Assembly: GCA_002389675.1 (NCBI GenBank)
Contig: DGQF01000006.1
Span: 9,532-73,531, forward strand
Origin: Gammaproteobacteria bacterium UBA4421
GTDB taxonomy: Bacteria > Pseudomonadota > Gammaproteobacteria > Pseudomonadales > Azotimanducaceae
Length of the DNA: 64,000 nt
Direction: 5' to 3'
The position numbers and the translations under genes are program-made. This document shows positions 1 to 12,415 of this stretch, in pieces. Each line of letters opens with the position of its first letter. Positions within the stretch are counted from its first letter, which is position 1. The notes beneath the pieces are model-generated. The model saw only the letters and a program-made list of their open reading frames with translations, was not told where the DNA came from and did not search any database.

Positions 1-623
1 GGCGGGTCTCGCGTGGGTGGTTGGGCGTAATGATTCAGGAGGTAACTCGTGAACTGGCGGAAAGCTTTGGTTTAGATCGGCCTTATGGCGCTTTGATTTC
101 CAAAGTCTTTGAGGACACCCCAGCGGCGGTTGGCGGACTGCGCGCTGGTGATGTGATTACCAAATTTGACGGTCGGTTGATCGAGCGCTCTTCGGAACTC
201 CCGCATTATGTTGGCCGCGTCAAGGCGGGAGAAAAAGCCTCTGTAGAGCTTATGCGTGATGGTGAAATGATCAAAATGGACATCAACGTAGGGGAGCTGG
301 CGGACCTTGATGCCAATGGATCCAGACCGCAGATCGGCGCCTCGGGCGGGGACCGGTTGGGCCTGCTTGTGGCTAGTTTGACAGCCGAAGAACTTGAACG
401 CTTGGACATCGCTCATGGTGTTCGCGTGGTTGAAGCCGATGGTGCGGCGGGTGATGCTGAAGTGCGTAAGGGGGATATCATTACTCGGTTGAATCACAAA
501 ACGGTGGATTCGCCTCAGGCTCTGAAAGAAATTGTAGATGGGTTGCCCGCTGGGCGCACGGTACCGGTATTGGTACTGCGTAACACATCCCCGGTATTCT
601 TAGCGCTCAGAGTGCCGCAATAA
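1..623 (+). CDS. DegP/MucD-type periplasmic serine protease, C-terminal part
   Basis: This is the 3' end of an HtrA-family (DegP/DegQ/MucD) periplasmic protease; the coding frame is open to the left edge, so the signal peptide and the catalytic His-Asp-Ser domain lie outside the window. What is visible are two PDZ domains: the first around residues 5-95 of the visible part, beginning at the family sequence RGWLGVMIQEV and carrying GLRAGDVITKFDG, and a second, shorter one near the C-terminus with KGDIITRLNHKTV. PDZ domains recognise hydrophobic C-termini of misfolded envelope proteins. The gene precedes lepA, as mucD does in Pseudomonas, but the sigma/anti-sigma genes that would settle the mucD name are out of view. 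Confidence 0.9.
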   Translation, partial: RVSRGWLGVMIQEVTRELAESFGLDRPYGALISKVFEDTPAAVGGLRAGDVITKFDGRLIERSSELPHYVGRVKAGEKASVELMRDGEMIKMDINVGELADLDANGSRPQIGASGGDRLGLLVASLTAEELERLDIAHGVRVVEADGAAGDAEVRKGDIITRLNHKTVDSPQALKEIVDGLPAGRTVPVLVLRNTSPVFLALRVPQ

Positions 624-717
624 TAACCAGTTGCGTGCAAGTTTAACGTCTTTAATCTTCATTGCCGGTAAGGGATGGGCTAAACTCGCGCGCTTCTGTT
701 CAGCATGATGTAGGTGT

Positions 718-2511
718 GTGATCGATATTCAGCGGATACGTAATTTTTCTATTATTGCCCACATCGATCATGGAAAGTCGACGCTTGCCGATAGGTTTAT
801 TCAGACCTGTGGCGGACTAAGCGAGCGCGAAATGGCCGCTCAGGTCCTTGATTCTATGGACCTTGAGCGGGAACGCGGCATCACCATAAAGTCGCAGTGC
901 GTGACGCTACACTATCAGCACCCTGACGGTACGGATTACCAACTCAACTTTATTGACACGCCAGGGCACGTTGACTTCAGCTATGAGGTTTCACGGTCAC
1001 TGTCAGCCTGCGAGGGTGCGTTGCTGGTTGTGGACGCCGCGCAGGGTGTAGAAGCCCAGTCCGTGGCAAACTGTTACACCGCCATTGAGCAAGGGTTAGA
1101 AGTCTTGCCGGTGCTCAACAAAATTGATTTACCGCAAGCAGAGCCGGACAAGGTGGCGGGTGAAATCGAAGAAATCATTGGTTTGGATGTCAGCGACATT
1201 CACAGCGTCAGCGCCAAAACTGGGGTTGGCGTGGATGACTTACTCGCTTATCTGGTAGAAGCGATACCGGCCCCCGAGGGAGATCCTTCGGCAAATCTTC
1301 AGGCTTTAATCATCGACTCCTGGTTCGACAACTATCTTGGTGTTGTGTCGTTAGTGCGGGTAGTGCAAGGACAGTTGTCAAAGGGCGCGCGTATCATTGT
1401 CAAGTCAACGGGCAAAACCCATATCGTGGACGATCTTGGTCGTTTTACGCCCAAGCGCCACTCTAGCAAGGTGCTCAGTGCGGGTGAGGTTGGTTATGTC
1501 GTCGCTGGCATTAAAGAGATTCAAGGGGCGCCTGTTGGTGATACCTTGGTGTCTGCCAAGGCACCGGAAGTTGAGCAATTGCCAGGATTTGCTCGGGTTA
1601 AGCCGCAGGTTTTTGCTGGATTATTTCCGGTGAACTCCGAAGACTTTGAGGCTTTTCGTGAGGCGCTGGAAAAATTAGTGCTCAATGACGCGTCCTTATT
1701 CTATGAGCCGGAGTCATCTGACGCACTGGGTTTTGGTTTTCGGTGTGGTTTTTTGGGCATGTTGCACATGGAAATTGTCCAAGAACGTCTGGAACGAGAA
1801 TACAATCTTGATTTGATTACTTCAGCGCCGACTGTGGTATACGAAGTCGAGAGGGGTGATGGGCAGGTTGTGCAGATAGATAATCCCTCTCGATTGCCGG
1901 CTAATTTCAAAGAAATGCGAGAGCCAATCGCAGAGGTTAATATTTTAGTGCCGCAAGAGTATGTGGGCAGCGTCATGACGCTGTGTGTGGAGCGTCGCGG
2001 GGTGCAGAAAAACATGCAGTTCTCGCAAGGGCAAGTGGCCATGCATTGGGAAATGCCTCTGAACGAAGTTGTGATGGATTTTTTTGACCGTTTGAAATCC
2101 GTAAGTCGTGGATTTGCCTCTTTGGATTATGGATTTGCACGTTTTGAAGCCGCCAACCTGGTGAAACTGGATATTCTCATCAATGGAGACAAGGTAGATG
2201 CTCTGGCCAGCATTGTTCACCGTGATCATGCACAGTCCAGAGGTCGTGGTCTGGCGGAGAAAATGAAAGAACTGATCCCGCGGCAAATGTTCGATGTGGC
2301 TGTGCAAGCGGCCATTGGTGGTCAAATTGTGGCCCGGCAGACGGTCAAAGCACTGCGTAAAAACGTTACGGCAAAGTGCTACGGTGGTGATATCACGCGC
2401 AAGAAAAAACTTCTTGAAAAGCAGAAAGAGGGTAAAAAGCGGATGAAACAGATTGGTCGGGTGGAAATTCCGCAGGAGGCATTTTTGGCTGCCCTGCGAG
2501 TGGAACGTTAG
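718..2511 (+). CDS. lepA: Elongation factor 4 (LepA), ribosome-associated GTPase
   Basis: LepA is a translational GTPase that acts on ribosomes and is linked to back-translocation and 30S biogenesis. The 597-residue protein is of normal family length. G1 AHIDHGKST lies at residues 14-22, G3 DTPGHVD near residue 80 and G4 NKID near 134, followed by EF-G-like domains II, III and V and the LepA-specific C-terminal domain ending in the lysine-rich stretch [19 protein letters not shown]. The start is GTG at 718, which gives the canonical N-terminus [20 protein letters not shown]. Only 5 bp separate it from lepB, so the two are probably co-transcribed as in most Proteobacteria. Confidence 0.98.
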   Translation: MIDIQRIRNFSIIAHIDHGKSTLADRFIQTCGGLSEREMAAQVLDSMDLERERGITIKSQCVTLHYQHPDGTDYQLNFIDTPGHVDFSYEVSRSLSACEGALLVVDAAQGVEAQSVANCYTAIEQGLEVLPVLNKIDLPQAEPDKVAGEIEEIIGLDVSDIHSVSAKTGVGVDDLLAYLVEAIPAPEGDPSANLQALIIDSWFDNYLGVVSLVRVVQGQLSKGARIIVKSTGKTHIVDDLGRFTPKRHSSKVLSAGEVGYVVAGIKEIQGAPVGDTLVSAKAPEVEQLPGFARVKPQVFAGLFPVNSEDFEAFREALEKLVLNDASLFYEPESSDALGFGFRCGFLGMLHMEIVQERLEREYNLDLITSAPTVVYEVERGDGQVVQIDNPSRLPANFKEMREPIAEVNILVPQEYVGSVMTLCVERRGVQKNMQFSQGQVAMHWEMPLNEVVMDFFDRLKSVSRGFASLDYGFARFEAANLVKLDILINGDKVDALASIVHRDHAQSRGRGLAEKMKELIPRQMFDVAVQAAIGGQIVARQTVKALRKNVTAKCYGGDITRKKKLLEKQKEGKKRMKQIGRVEIPQEAFLAALRVER

Positions 2512-2516
2512 CTGTC

Positions 2517-3278
2517 GTGGATATTGATTTACCTTTTATTTTATTCTGGGCGGTACTTGCTTGCGGGGTAGTCTGGCTGGTCGACGTGCTGTTCTTCCGG
2601 CGTAAGCGCTTGGCTAAAAATACTGAGGCGGCGGAACCTGCGCTGGTGGAATATGCCCGCGCTTTCTTTCCGGTATTACTCATTGTCTTGGTTCTGCGCA
2701 GTTTTCTGGCCGAGCCTTACCAAATCCCATCAGAATCTATGGTGCCCACTTTGGAAGTAGGGGATTTCATTTTAGTCAATAAATATGCTTATGGTCTCAG
2801 GTTGCCGGTTTTCGGCACCAAAGTGTGGGATATCGGTTCGCCACGACGCGGAGACGTGATGGTATTTGTGCCACCACATGATTCTCGTTATTTTATTAAG
2901 CGTGTGGTGGGAATTCCCGGTGATCGGGTTCGTTATGACAACAAAGTACTTTATGTGAACGGTCAGCGACTTAAATATGAGTTGATCGGCGAAGTCACGG
3001 GACGTGGTTATCCGCCGTCTATGCGGGAATATCGCGAATCCGTTGATGGTCGGTCACACTTAATCTACAAGACGGCTCGTTTTGAACCTACCCAAGAGTG
3101 GGAAATTCCGCCGGACCGGTATTTGATGCTCGGTGACAATCGCGATATGAGCCAAGATTCTCGGTATTGGGGGTTGGCCAGTGAAGAAAATATTGTGGGG
3201 AAGGCGGTAGCCGTGTGGCTGCACAAGGAACCTGGGTGGCATTTACCGAGCTTTGATCGTAATCGCTGGTTTGACTGA
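2517..3278 (+). CDS. lepB: Signal peptidase I (LepB)
   Basis: LepB is the inner-membrane serine/lysine-dyad peptidase that removes signal peptides from Sec and Tat substrates. The 253-residue protein has a first membrane segment at about residues 6-26, a basic loop (RRKR), and a second at about 50-63. The catalytic serine is in PSESMVPTL (Ser74) and the general-base lysine is in RYFIKRVVGIPGD (Lys128). The box E motif GDNRDMSQDSRYWG lies near residue 206. The start is GTG at 2517, directly after lepA. It is shorter than E. coli LepB (324 residues) but within the range of Pseudomonas-like enzymes. Confidence 0.97.
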   Translation: MDIDLPFILFWAVLACGVVWLVDVLFFRRKRLAKNTEAAEPALVEYARAFFPVLLIVLVLRSFLAEPYQIPSESMVPTLEVGDFILVNKYAYGLRLPVFGTKVWDIGSPRRGDVMVFVPPHDSRYFIKRVVGIPGDRVRYDNKVLYVNGQRLKYELIGEVTGRGYPPSMREYRESVDGRSHLIYKTARFEPTQEWEIPPDRYLMLGDNRDMSQDSRYWGLASEENIVGKAVAVWLHKEPGWHLPSFDRNRWFD

Positions 3279-3280
3279 AG

Positions 3281-3457
3281 ATGTCCGCGCTGCGCTGTTC
3301 TCAACGGGTCCAAGTCAGGCAGCAGCCTGGAGCGTCCAAGTGGGTCTTGTATGTCTTGGGCAGCGTTTGGCTCCTCGCTCATATACTGTTTCAGCGTATG
3401 CCTCGCAATGTTGAATTTTGGGCTGTACAACCTCAACCTTGTTTTGATGTTCAATGA
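3281..3457 (+). CDS. Small membrane protein candidate, 58 residues, between lepB and rnc
   Basis: An ATG-initiated frame of 58 codons begins 2 bp after the lepB stop and ends in TGA overlapping the rnc ATG as ATGA, the arrangement expected for translational coupling. The predicted peptide has a basic N-terminal stretch, one hydrophobic segment (WVLYVLGSVWLLAHILF, about residues 21-37) and a short polar tail ending PQPCFDVQ. Many gammaproteobacteria carry a DUF4845 single-pass protein of about 120 residues in this slot. The RQQPG just before the membrane segment loosely recalls the RQRG of that family, but the likeness is too weak to assign it. No strong ribosome-binding site precedes the ATG. 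It could be a reduced relative, an unrelated small protein, or non-coding. Confidence 0.5.
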   Translation: MSALRCSQRVQVRQQPGASKWVLYVLGSVWLLAHILFQRMPRNVEFWAVQPQPCFDVQ

Positions 3458-4170
3458 CCGGCGCATCTTCAATTAACTCGTCGGGCGCAGACCTGGAGAG
3501 GTTGCAGCAGGAACTAGGGTATCGATTCAAGGCACCCCAACTGCTGCAGGCAGCGTTAACGCATAAAAGCCATTCGAAACTAAACAACGAGCGTTTAGAG
3601 TTCATAGGTGATGCGGTTTTGGGTTATGTGGTCGGTGTGATGTTGTTTCGCCATGATGATGGGCTCTCTGAAGACCTGCTGTCTTTGATGCGGGCGAAGC
3701 TGGTTCGCGGCTCAACCCTGGCTGAAGTCGCGCGAGAAATTAATCTGGCGCCGCATTTACGTTTGGGCAGTGGCGAGCGCAAAAGTGGTGGACGTCAGCG
3801 GGACTCGATACTGGCGGATGCGTTTGAAGCGGTTATCGGAGCAATTCACGAGGACAGTGGTATTCAGGCCTGTACGAAGACGGTTGAAAAGTTGTTCTCG
3901 CAGCGGGTCAGACAACTCGATCCGGAAAACTTGAAAGATGCAAAAACTCGTCTGCAAGAATTTCTTCAGGCACGACAGTGTGATCGCCCGGAATATTCGG
4001 TGCAAGCGGTAACCGGTAAGGACCATGAGCGGCGGTACACCGTTGCCTGTCATATCAAGACATGGGACATAACGGCGACAGCTATGGCCTCTTCGCGCCG
4101 CAATGCTGAACAAGAGGCTGCCGCGGTTGCGCTGGCTGAGGTTGAACAGGATAAAAAGGTAACACCTTGA
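3454..4170 (+). CDS. rnc: Ribonuclease III
   Basis: RNase III cleaves double-stranded RNA, including the 16S/23S rRNA precursor stems. The N-terminal nuclease domain carries the family signature NERLEFIGDAVLG (about residues 46-58) and the second acidic cluster DAFEAVIGAIHEDSG (about 126-140). A double-stranded RNA-binding domain follows from about residue 165, with ending SSRRNAEQEAAAVAL. The 238 residues match the usual length; the extra N-terminal dozen residues are variable in the family. It sits in the conserved lepB-rnc-era-recO order. The era start overlaps its stop codon, which implies coupled translation. Confidence 0.97.
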   Translation: MTGASSINSSGADLERLQQELGYRFKAPQLLQAALTHKSHSKLNNERLEFIGDAVLGYVVGVMLFRHDDGLSEDLLSLMRAKLVRGSTLAEVAREINLAPHLRLGSGERKSGGRQRDSILADAFEAVIGAIHEDSGIQACTKTVEKLFSQRVRQLDPENLKDAKTRLQEFLQARQCDRPEYSVQAVTGKDHERRYTVACHIKTWDITATAMASSRRNAEQEAAAVALAEVEQDKKVTP

Positions 4171-5057
4171 CTGAAATGACTCGTTGCGGACATGTTGCGT
4201 TGCTGGGGCGCCCTAACGTTGGCAAATCAACGCTGCTCAATCACGTGCTGAAACAGAAAATTAGCATTACGTCGCGAAAACCGCAGACCACTCGGCATAA
4301 TTTGTTGGGGGTTGATACGCAGGGAGTCGACCAAGCGATTTACATGGATACGCCGGGTATACATCAAAGGATCGAGAAAGCGCTCAACCGCTACATGGTA
4401 GCCAATGCTGTCGCCGCATTACGGGGCGTTGATTTGCGAGTTATGGTCATCGAGGCAGGTAAATGGCGTGAAGAAGACCAACACGTTTTGAATTTATTAT
4501 CTGCAGCCCCCGGCATTAACTTGGCCATTCTTAATAAGATTGATCTGCTGCCGAATAAAAATAGCCTTTTGCCGGAAATTCAAAAACTCAACGAGACGCA
4601 ATGTTTTGCTGAAATTATGCCGCTCAGTGCCTTGCGTAACGAAGGCATAGAAGATTTTCGTCAGCAAATATTCAGCCGCTTACCAGTTGGTCCGCATCTT
4701 TTTGATGATGACGCGATCACGGATCAAACTGAACGGCGCTTAGTCGAGGAGATTGTTCGAGAAAAACTGATGCGTCAGTTGGGCGACGAAATTCCGCACA
4801 GCGCAACGGTTGTGGTTGAACGTTTTGTAAGCGGCCCCCAAGTGACCGAGATTCACGCGGATATTTATGTTGAGCGAGATGGCCAAAAGCGCATCGTGAT
4901 AGGACGTCAGGGCGCGCGTTTGAAGCTGGTTGGATCCGAGGCCCGCAAAGACATCGAACTCATGTTAGACAACAAGGTGATGCTTCATTTGTTTGTGAAA
5001 GTCAGGAAAGGCTGGACCAACAATGACCGGTTGATGCATCGGCTGGGTTACGAGTAA
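4167..5057 (+). CDS. era: GTPase Era
   Basis: Era is an essential GTPase that binds the 3' end of 16S rRNA during 30S maturation. G1 GRPNVGKST lies near residues 14-22, G3 is DTPGIH, G4 is NKID, and the C-terminal KH domain includes the GRQGARLK loop and ends VKVRKGWTNNDRLMHRLGYE. The 296 residues match the family. The start used here is TTG at 4167, overlapping the rnc stop. An in-frame ATG at 4176 would remove only three residues and cannot be excluded. Confidence 0.97.
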   Translation: MTEMTRCGHVALLGRPNVGKSTLLNHVLKQKISITSRKPQTTRHNLLGVDTQGVDQAIYMDTPGIHQRIEKALNRYMVANAVAALRGVDLRVMVIEAGKWREEDQHVLNLLSAAPGINLAILNKIDLLPNKNSLLPEIQKLNETQCFAEIMPLSALRNEGIEDFRQQIFSRLPVGPHLFDDDAITDQTERRLVEEIVREKLMRQLGDEIPHSATVVVERFVSGPQVTEIHADIYVERDGQKRIVIGRQGARLKLVGSEARKDIELMLDNKVMLHLFVKVRKGWTNNDRLMHRLGYE

Positions 5058-5061
5058 GTTC

Positions 5062-5754
5062 TTGCGGTTTTCAGATTTGCCAGCGTTGGTTGTGCACCTG
5101 CGTCCGTACCGAGAAAGCAGTGCGATGGTGCAATTTTTCACCCGTCAGGAAGGGCGGCTGGTTGGGGTTATGAAGGGACTTCACAGACGTCGTCACCCAA
5201 TATCTGTTCAACCCTTTTGTTATGGCACGCTGTCCTGTGTAGGGCGCGGTGGTTTGATGACCGTGACTCAGTTTGACGTGACGGGCCGCTATACGCTGGT
5301 AGGGGACATCTTGAGTGCTGGATTTTATGTGCTTGAACTGATCAGCCGTTGTTTGGATGAAAAACAGGCTGAACCTATATTGTTTGACGCGACCCTTCAG
5401 GTTCTGGCAAAACTCCAATCCGAGGCTGCGATGGCTCCGATTTTGCGCGACTACGAATTACAGCTGCTCGAAGGATTGGGGTATGGCATCAATTTTGAGT
5501 TGGAGGCCGCCAGTGGTAGAGCCATTGTTCGGGAGGCCGAATATGTTTTTGATGCGCAATCAGGTTTTTGCCAAGCCAACGTGAATGGTGCAGGCTATCC
5601 GGGCTGGGTTTTGCAGTCGATCAGCCGCAGAGAATTTGCGGACCCGCAAGTGCGGCGCTTGGCTAAACAGCTGAATCGGGCAGCGCTGGCGCCGCTATTG
5701 GGTCCAGCGCCTTTGGTGAGTCGTTCACTTTTCACTGGAGGTGCCCGTGGCTAA
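5062..5754 (+). CDS. recO: DNA repair protein RecO
   Basis: RecO anneals single strands and, with RecR, loads RecA onto SSB-coated DNA in the RecFOR pathway. The protein has an N-terminal OB fold (ALVVHLRPYRESSAMVQFFT, then GRLVGVMKG) and a helical C-terminal domain (LRDYELQLLEGLGYG near residue 130). The zinc-finger cysteines found in Gram-positive RecO are absent, as is usual for gammaproteobacteria. The start is TTG at 5062; the first in-frame ATG would remove part of the OB fold. It overlaps the downstream rlmD. The pdxJ and acpS genes that often follow recO are not here. Confidence 0.93.
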   Translation: MRFSDLPALVVHLRPYRESSAMVQFFTRQEGRLVGVMKGLHRRRHPISVQPFCYGTLSCVGRGGLMTVTQFDVTGRYTLVGDILSAGFYVLELISRCLDEKQAEPILFDATLQVLAKLQSEAAMAPILRDYELQLLEGLGYGINFELEAASGRAIVREAEYVFDAQSGFCQANVNGAGYPGWVLQSISRREFADPQVRRLAKQLNRAALAPLLGPAPLVSRSLFTGGARG

Positions 5755-7073
5755 ATTGCCCGCAGAGGTCACAGTTGATGTTTCCGCATTGGATGAGGCT
5801 ATGCTGGGTATCGCGAACTTAGACGGTCGTGCTTTGCGCGTTCGAAACGCCTTGCCGGGAGAGACTGTGCAAACCCGCGTGCTGCGCCGCAAGAAAGGGA
5901 TTGTCTATGGGGATGGTGTTCTCGTTGAGCATCCGCATGAAAGCCGTCGTGCGAGTATTTGCCCTTATTTTCCGCGGTGCGGCGGTTGCAGTATGCATCA
6001 CATGGATTATCCCATGCAGCTGGAGCTCAAACAGCGTCAGTTGGCTCAAGCACTTGATTCGAACGCGGTAGTCCCACGAGGTTGGTCTGCCCCGCAGAAA
6101 GCGGGGCGCTTGGGTTATCGCCGTAAAGCGCGCCTAGGGGTGCGCATGGTGGGCGAGCAAGTGTTGGTTGGTTTCAGAGAATCGTTTAGCAATCGTGTTG
6201 CGCGGATGGATAGTTGTGCCACTCTGACACCCGAATTGTCTGCGCTTTTGCCGGATTTGAAACGGCTATTGCCACAGTTAAGCATTGCCGACCAGGTGCC
6301 TCAGATAGAAGTCGCGCAAGGCGACACACAGTGTGCATTGATTGTTCGGCATCTCCAGCCGATGACAGAATCCGACGTCGAACTATGGCGTGAGTTTGCA
6401 CAGACACATGCGGTTGAAATTATCTTTCAGGCTAAGGGGTACGATACGCTTGTGCCGCTCAGCGGCGGACCGCTGAAGCGATTAGGCTATCGCTTGGCAG
6501 ACCATGGGTTGTATATAGAATTTTTGCCGCATCAATTCACTCAGGTCAATTTGGCCATGAATGAGACGCTAATTCGATATGTGTTGGCTTATCTGGGGAA
6601 TCTTCAGGGTAAAAATGTTCTCGATTTGTTTTGCGGTATTGGTAATTTCACGCTCCCGATCGCGCGAGCGGGTGCGCGCGCATGGGGTATGGAATCGGCG
6701 CCAGAAGCGGTTGCTATGGCGTGTGTCAATGCACTGAACAACGGCGTAGCTGATCAGCTGCAGTTTTCAGTGGCAGATCTATTTAGCAGCGAGAGCGCGG
6801 TTGATGTTGCTGCGATTTTGGCTCAATGTGATGCGCTGGTACTTGATCCGCCGCGCAGTGGAGCAGGTCCGGGGTTGCACGACTGGCTGACTCACTTTGC
6901 GGGCAACACGATCGTTTATGTGTCGTGTAACCCCAATAGTTTTGCCAGTGACGCTGCAATTATTGTGGCTGCTGGGTTTGAACTGGCGCAGGTGGGTATT
7001 TTTGACATGTTTCCGTCCACGGCGCATGTAGAGACGATGGGGCAGTTTGTGCGTCGTTCACGGGAGACAACTG

Positions 7074-7081
<8 letters not shown>
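5747..7081 (+). CDS. rlmD: 23S rRNA (uracil-1939-C5)-methyltransferase RlmD
   Basis: RlmD makes m5U1939 in 23S rRNA from S-adenosylmethionine. An N-terminal TRAM/OB domain is followed by iron-sulfur cluster cysteines (CPYFPRCGGC and a further Cys in MDSCATL). The Rossmann methyltransferase core contains VLDLFCGIGNFTLPIA, and the catalytic cysteine is in VYVSCNPNSF near the C-terminus. GTG at 5747 is preferred over GTG at 5741 because GGAGG at 5737-5741 lies five bases before it and the product then begins MAKLPAEVTV. It overlaps the recO stop by 8 bp and the relA start by 8 bp, suggesting one transcript. Confidence 0.95.
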
Positions 7082-10983
<3,902 letters not shown>

Positions 10984-10984
<1 letters not shown>

Positions 10985-11676
10985 TGATAAATACCTTATG
11001 TATAGAGACCAGTGGCCCCCATTGTAGCCTAGCGCTGTCCCAAGGGGGGCACGTTTACTGTAGTGAGCGTCATCTTGAACGACGTCACAATGAAGAATTG
11101 TTGCCGTTATTAGATGATTTGTTTGCGCAAGCACAAATGCGCCCTAAAGACGTTGATTTAGTAGCTTTTGGCGCCGGACCTGGATCCTTCACGGGGGTGC
11201 GAATCGCCGCTTCAGCTTGTCAGGCCATCGCCCTGGTGGCGAGCGCGCGGGTTGTCGCTGTCCGCAGTTCTTGGATATTAGCGCAAACCGCTTTTCATCA
11301 GTTGAGCGTTGCCCATCGAGCGGTTGTCAGTTTGCCAAGTCGCGGTCAGGCCTACTACCTCAGCGCGGCGCAAAGGCAAGACGCCGGCTTGCGCGTTACC
11401 CACACAGATCAACTTGTCGATGCACCCCCCGACTGGTTGTCTGATGTTTTAGACACCCCTGACAGTGTATGGATTGGTCAACCCCCCGACTGGTTGCCGA
11501 AGCAATACACCGCTCGGTGTACGCCAGGTTTGACGCCTGCAGCTGAGCACATGCTGGACTTCGCGCGAGCTGAATATCAAGCGGGGCGCAGTTTATCGGT
11601 TGAAGGCGCACTACCGGTATACATTGAAGGGGATTCTCCGTGGCGTAAACAAAAGCATAAGTCAGTCACTGGATGA
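10984..11676 (+). CDS. tsaB: tRNA threonylcarbamoyladenosine biosynthesis protein TsaB
   Basis: TsaB is the partner and scaffold of TsaD in synthesis of t6A37 on ANN-decoding tRNAs. ATG at 10984 gives MINTLCIETSGPHCSLALS, the ASKHA-fold N-terminus of the family. The central GAGPGSFTGVRI motif (about residues 67-78) is the TsaB signature. The 230 residues are normal. A frame extension to 10945 would add 13 residues without family support. A 16-bp exact repeat within the gene duplicates the peptide PPDWL. rsmJ follows, overlapping or abutting. Confidence 0.93.
11424..11496 (+). repeat. 16-bp exact direct repeat inside tsaB
   Basis: The 16-mer accccccgactggttg occurs at 11424-11439 and again at 11481-11496, in the same reading frame, so that PPDWL appears twice in the protein 19 residues apart. 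It is probably a local duplication in a variable loop of TsaB. Confidence 0.8.
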
Positions 11677-11692
11677 GCAGGCAACTTGCACG

Positions 11693-12415
11693 GTGCGTTG
11701 GGTGACGGTAAACCTATATTATGCCCAGGCGCAGGCGGCGCAGATCGAAAAGTATGCGCATTGGTGTACGTTTCATCGGGTTGAGGCGCCCCCGATATTA
11801 GTCGATGGTTGTGGCTTATGGTTTGACGATGGTGGTCTGGCGTTGCTTTCCGCTGCGGCACCAGCGCCGTTTTATTTAACTCCTCAAATGTTTCTAAAGC
11901 GCGAACGGGGTCAGTCTTTGTTGGCTCAGGCCTGCGGTTTGTCCAAGCGGCATAGGGAATCCGCCCTAGGGCTGACGGTTCTTGACCCGTTCGCAGGGTT
12001 TGGTTTGGATGCCTTTGTCTTGGCTCATTTAGGCTGTGAAGTGCTTGCTGTAGAGCAGGAACGCATGATCTGGCTCATGTTATGTGACTACGCCCACATA
12101 CTGGACATCAAGGCGGACATTATATGTGCAGACGCGCACGACTTTTTGGAATGCAGGACTGCTCAGTGGGATGTGGTTTATCTCGACCCCATGTTTGAGG
12201 CACGGCAAAAACGAGCGCTGCCTAATCTGGGGTTGCAGCATCTCCAGTTTATCAGCGGCAAGGCAGAGGTCGATGTAGAGGGTTGCCTAGCGGGCGCTCT
12301 TCGGGTCGCCAAACAGCGCGTTGTGCTGAAGCGGCGCCGCAAAGATCCCGTGTCGGGGACGCCATCTTTTCAACTCAAAGGACAAGCGGTACGCTTCGAT
12401 GTCTACGTCTGTTGA
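11693..12415 (+). CDS. rsmJ: 16S rRNA (guanine-1516-N2)-methyltransferase RsmJ
   Basis: RsmJ methylates G1516 of 16S rRNA. The SAM-binding region LDPFAGFGLDAFVLAHLG and the catalytic VVYLDPMFEARQKRALP (family form YLDPMYPxRxKxAL) identify it. The C-terminus ends in KRRRKDPVSG and a final beta strand, as in the family. The start is uncertain: the frame is open back to 11600 inside tsaB. GTG at 11693 and GTG at 11702 are both plausible, and TTG at 11624 would overlap tsaB. The choice here is based on AGCAGG upstream of 11693. About 240 residues, close to the E. coli length. It converges on plsB with a 13-bp overlap. Confidence 0.85.
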   Translation: MRWVTVNLYYAQAQAAQIEKYAHWCTFHRVEAPPILVDGCGLWFDDGGLALLSAAAPAPFYLTPQMFLKRERGQSLLAQACGLSKRHRESALGLTVLDPFAGFGLDAFVLAHLGCEVLAVEQERMIWLMLCDYAHILDIKADIICADAHDFLECRTAQWDVVYLDPMFEARQKRALPNLGLQHLQFISGKAEVDVEGCLAGALRVAKQRVVLKRRRKDPVSGTPSFQLKGQAVRFDVYVC

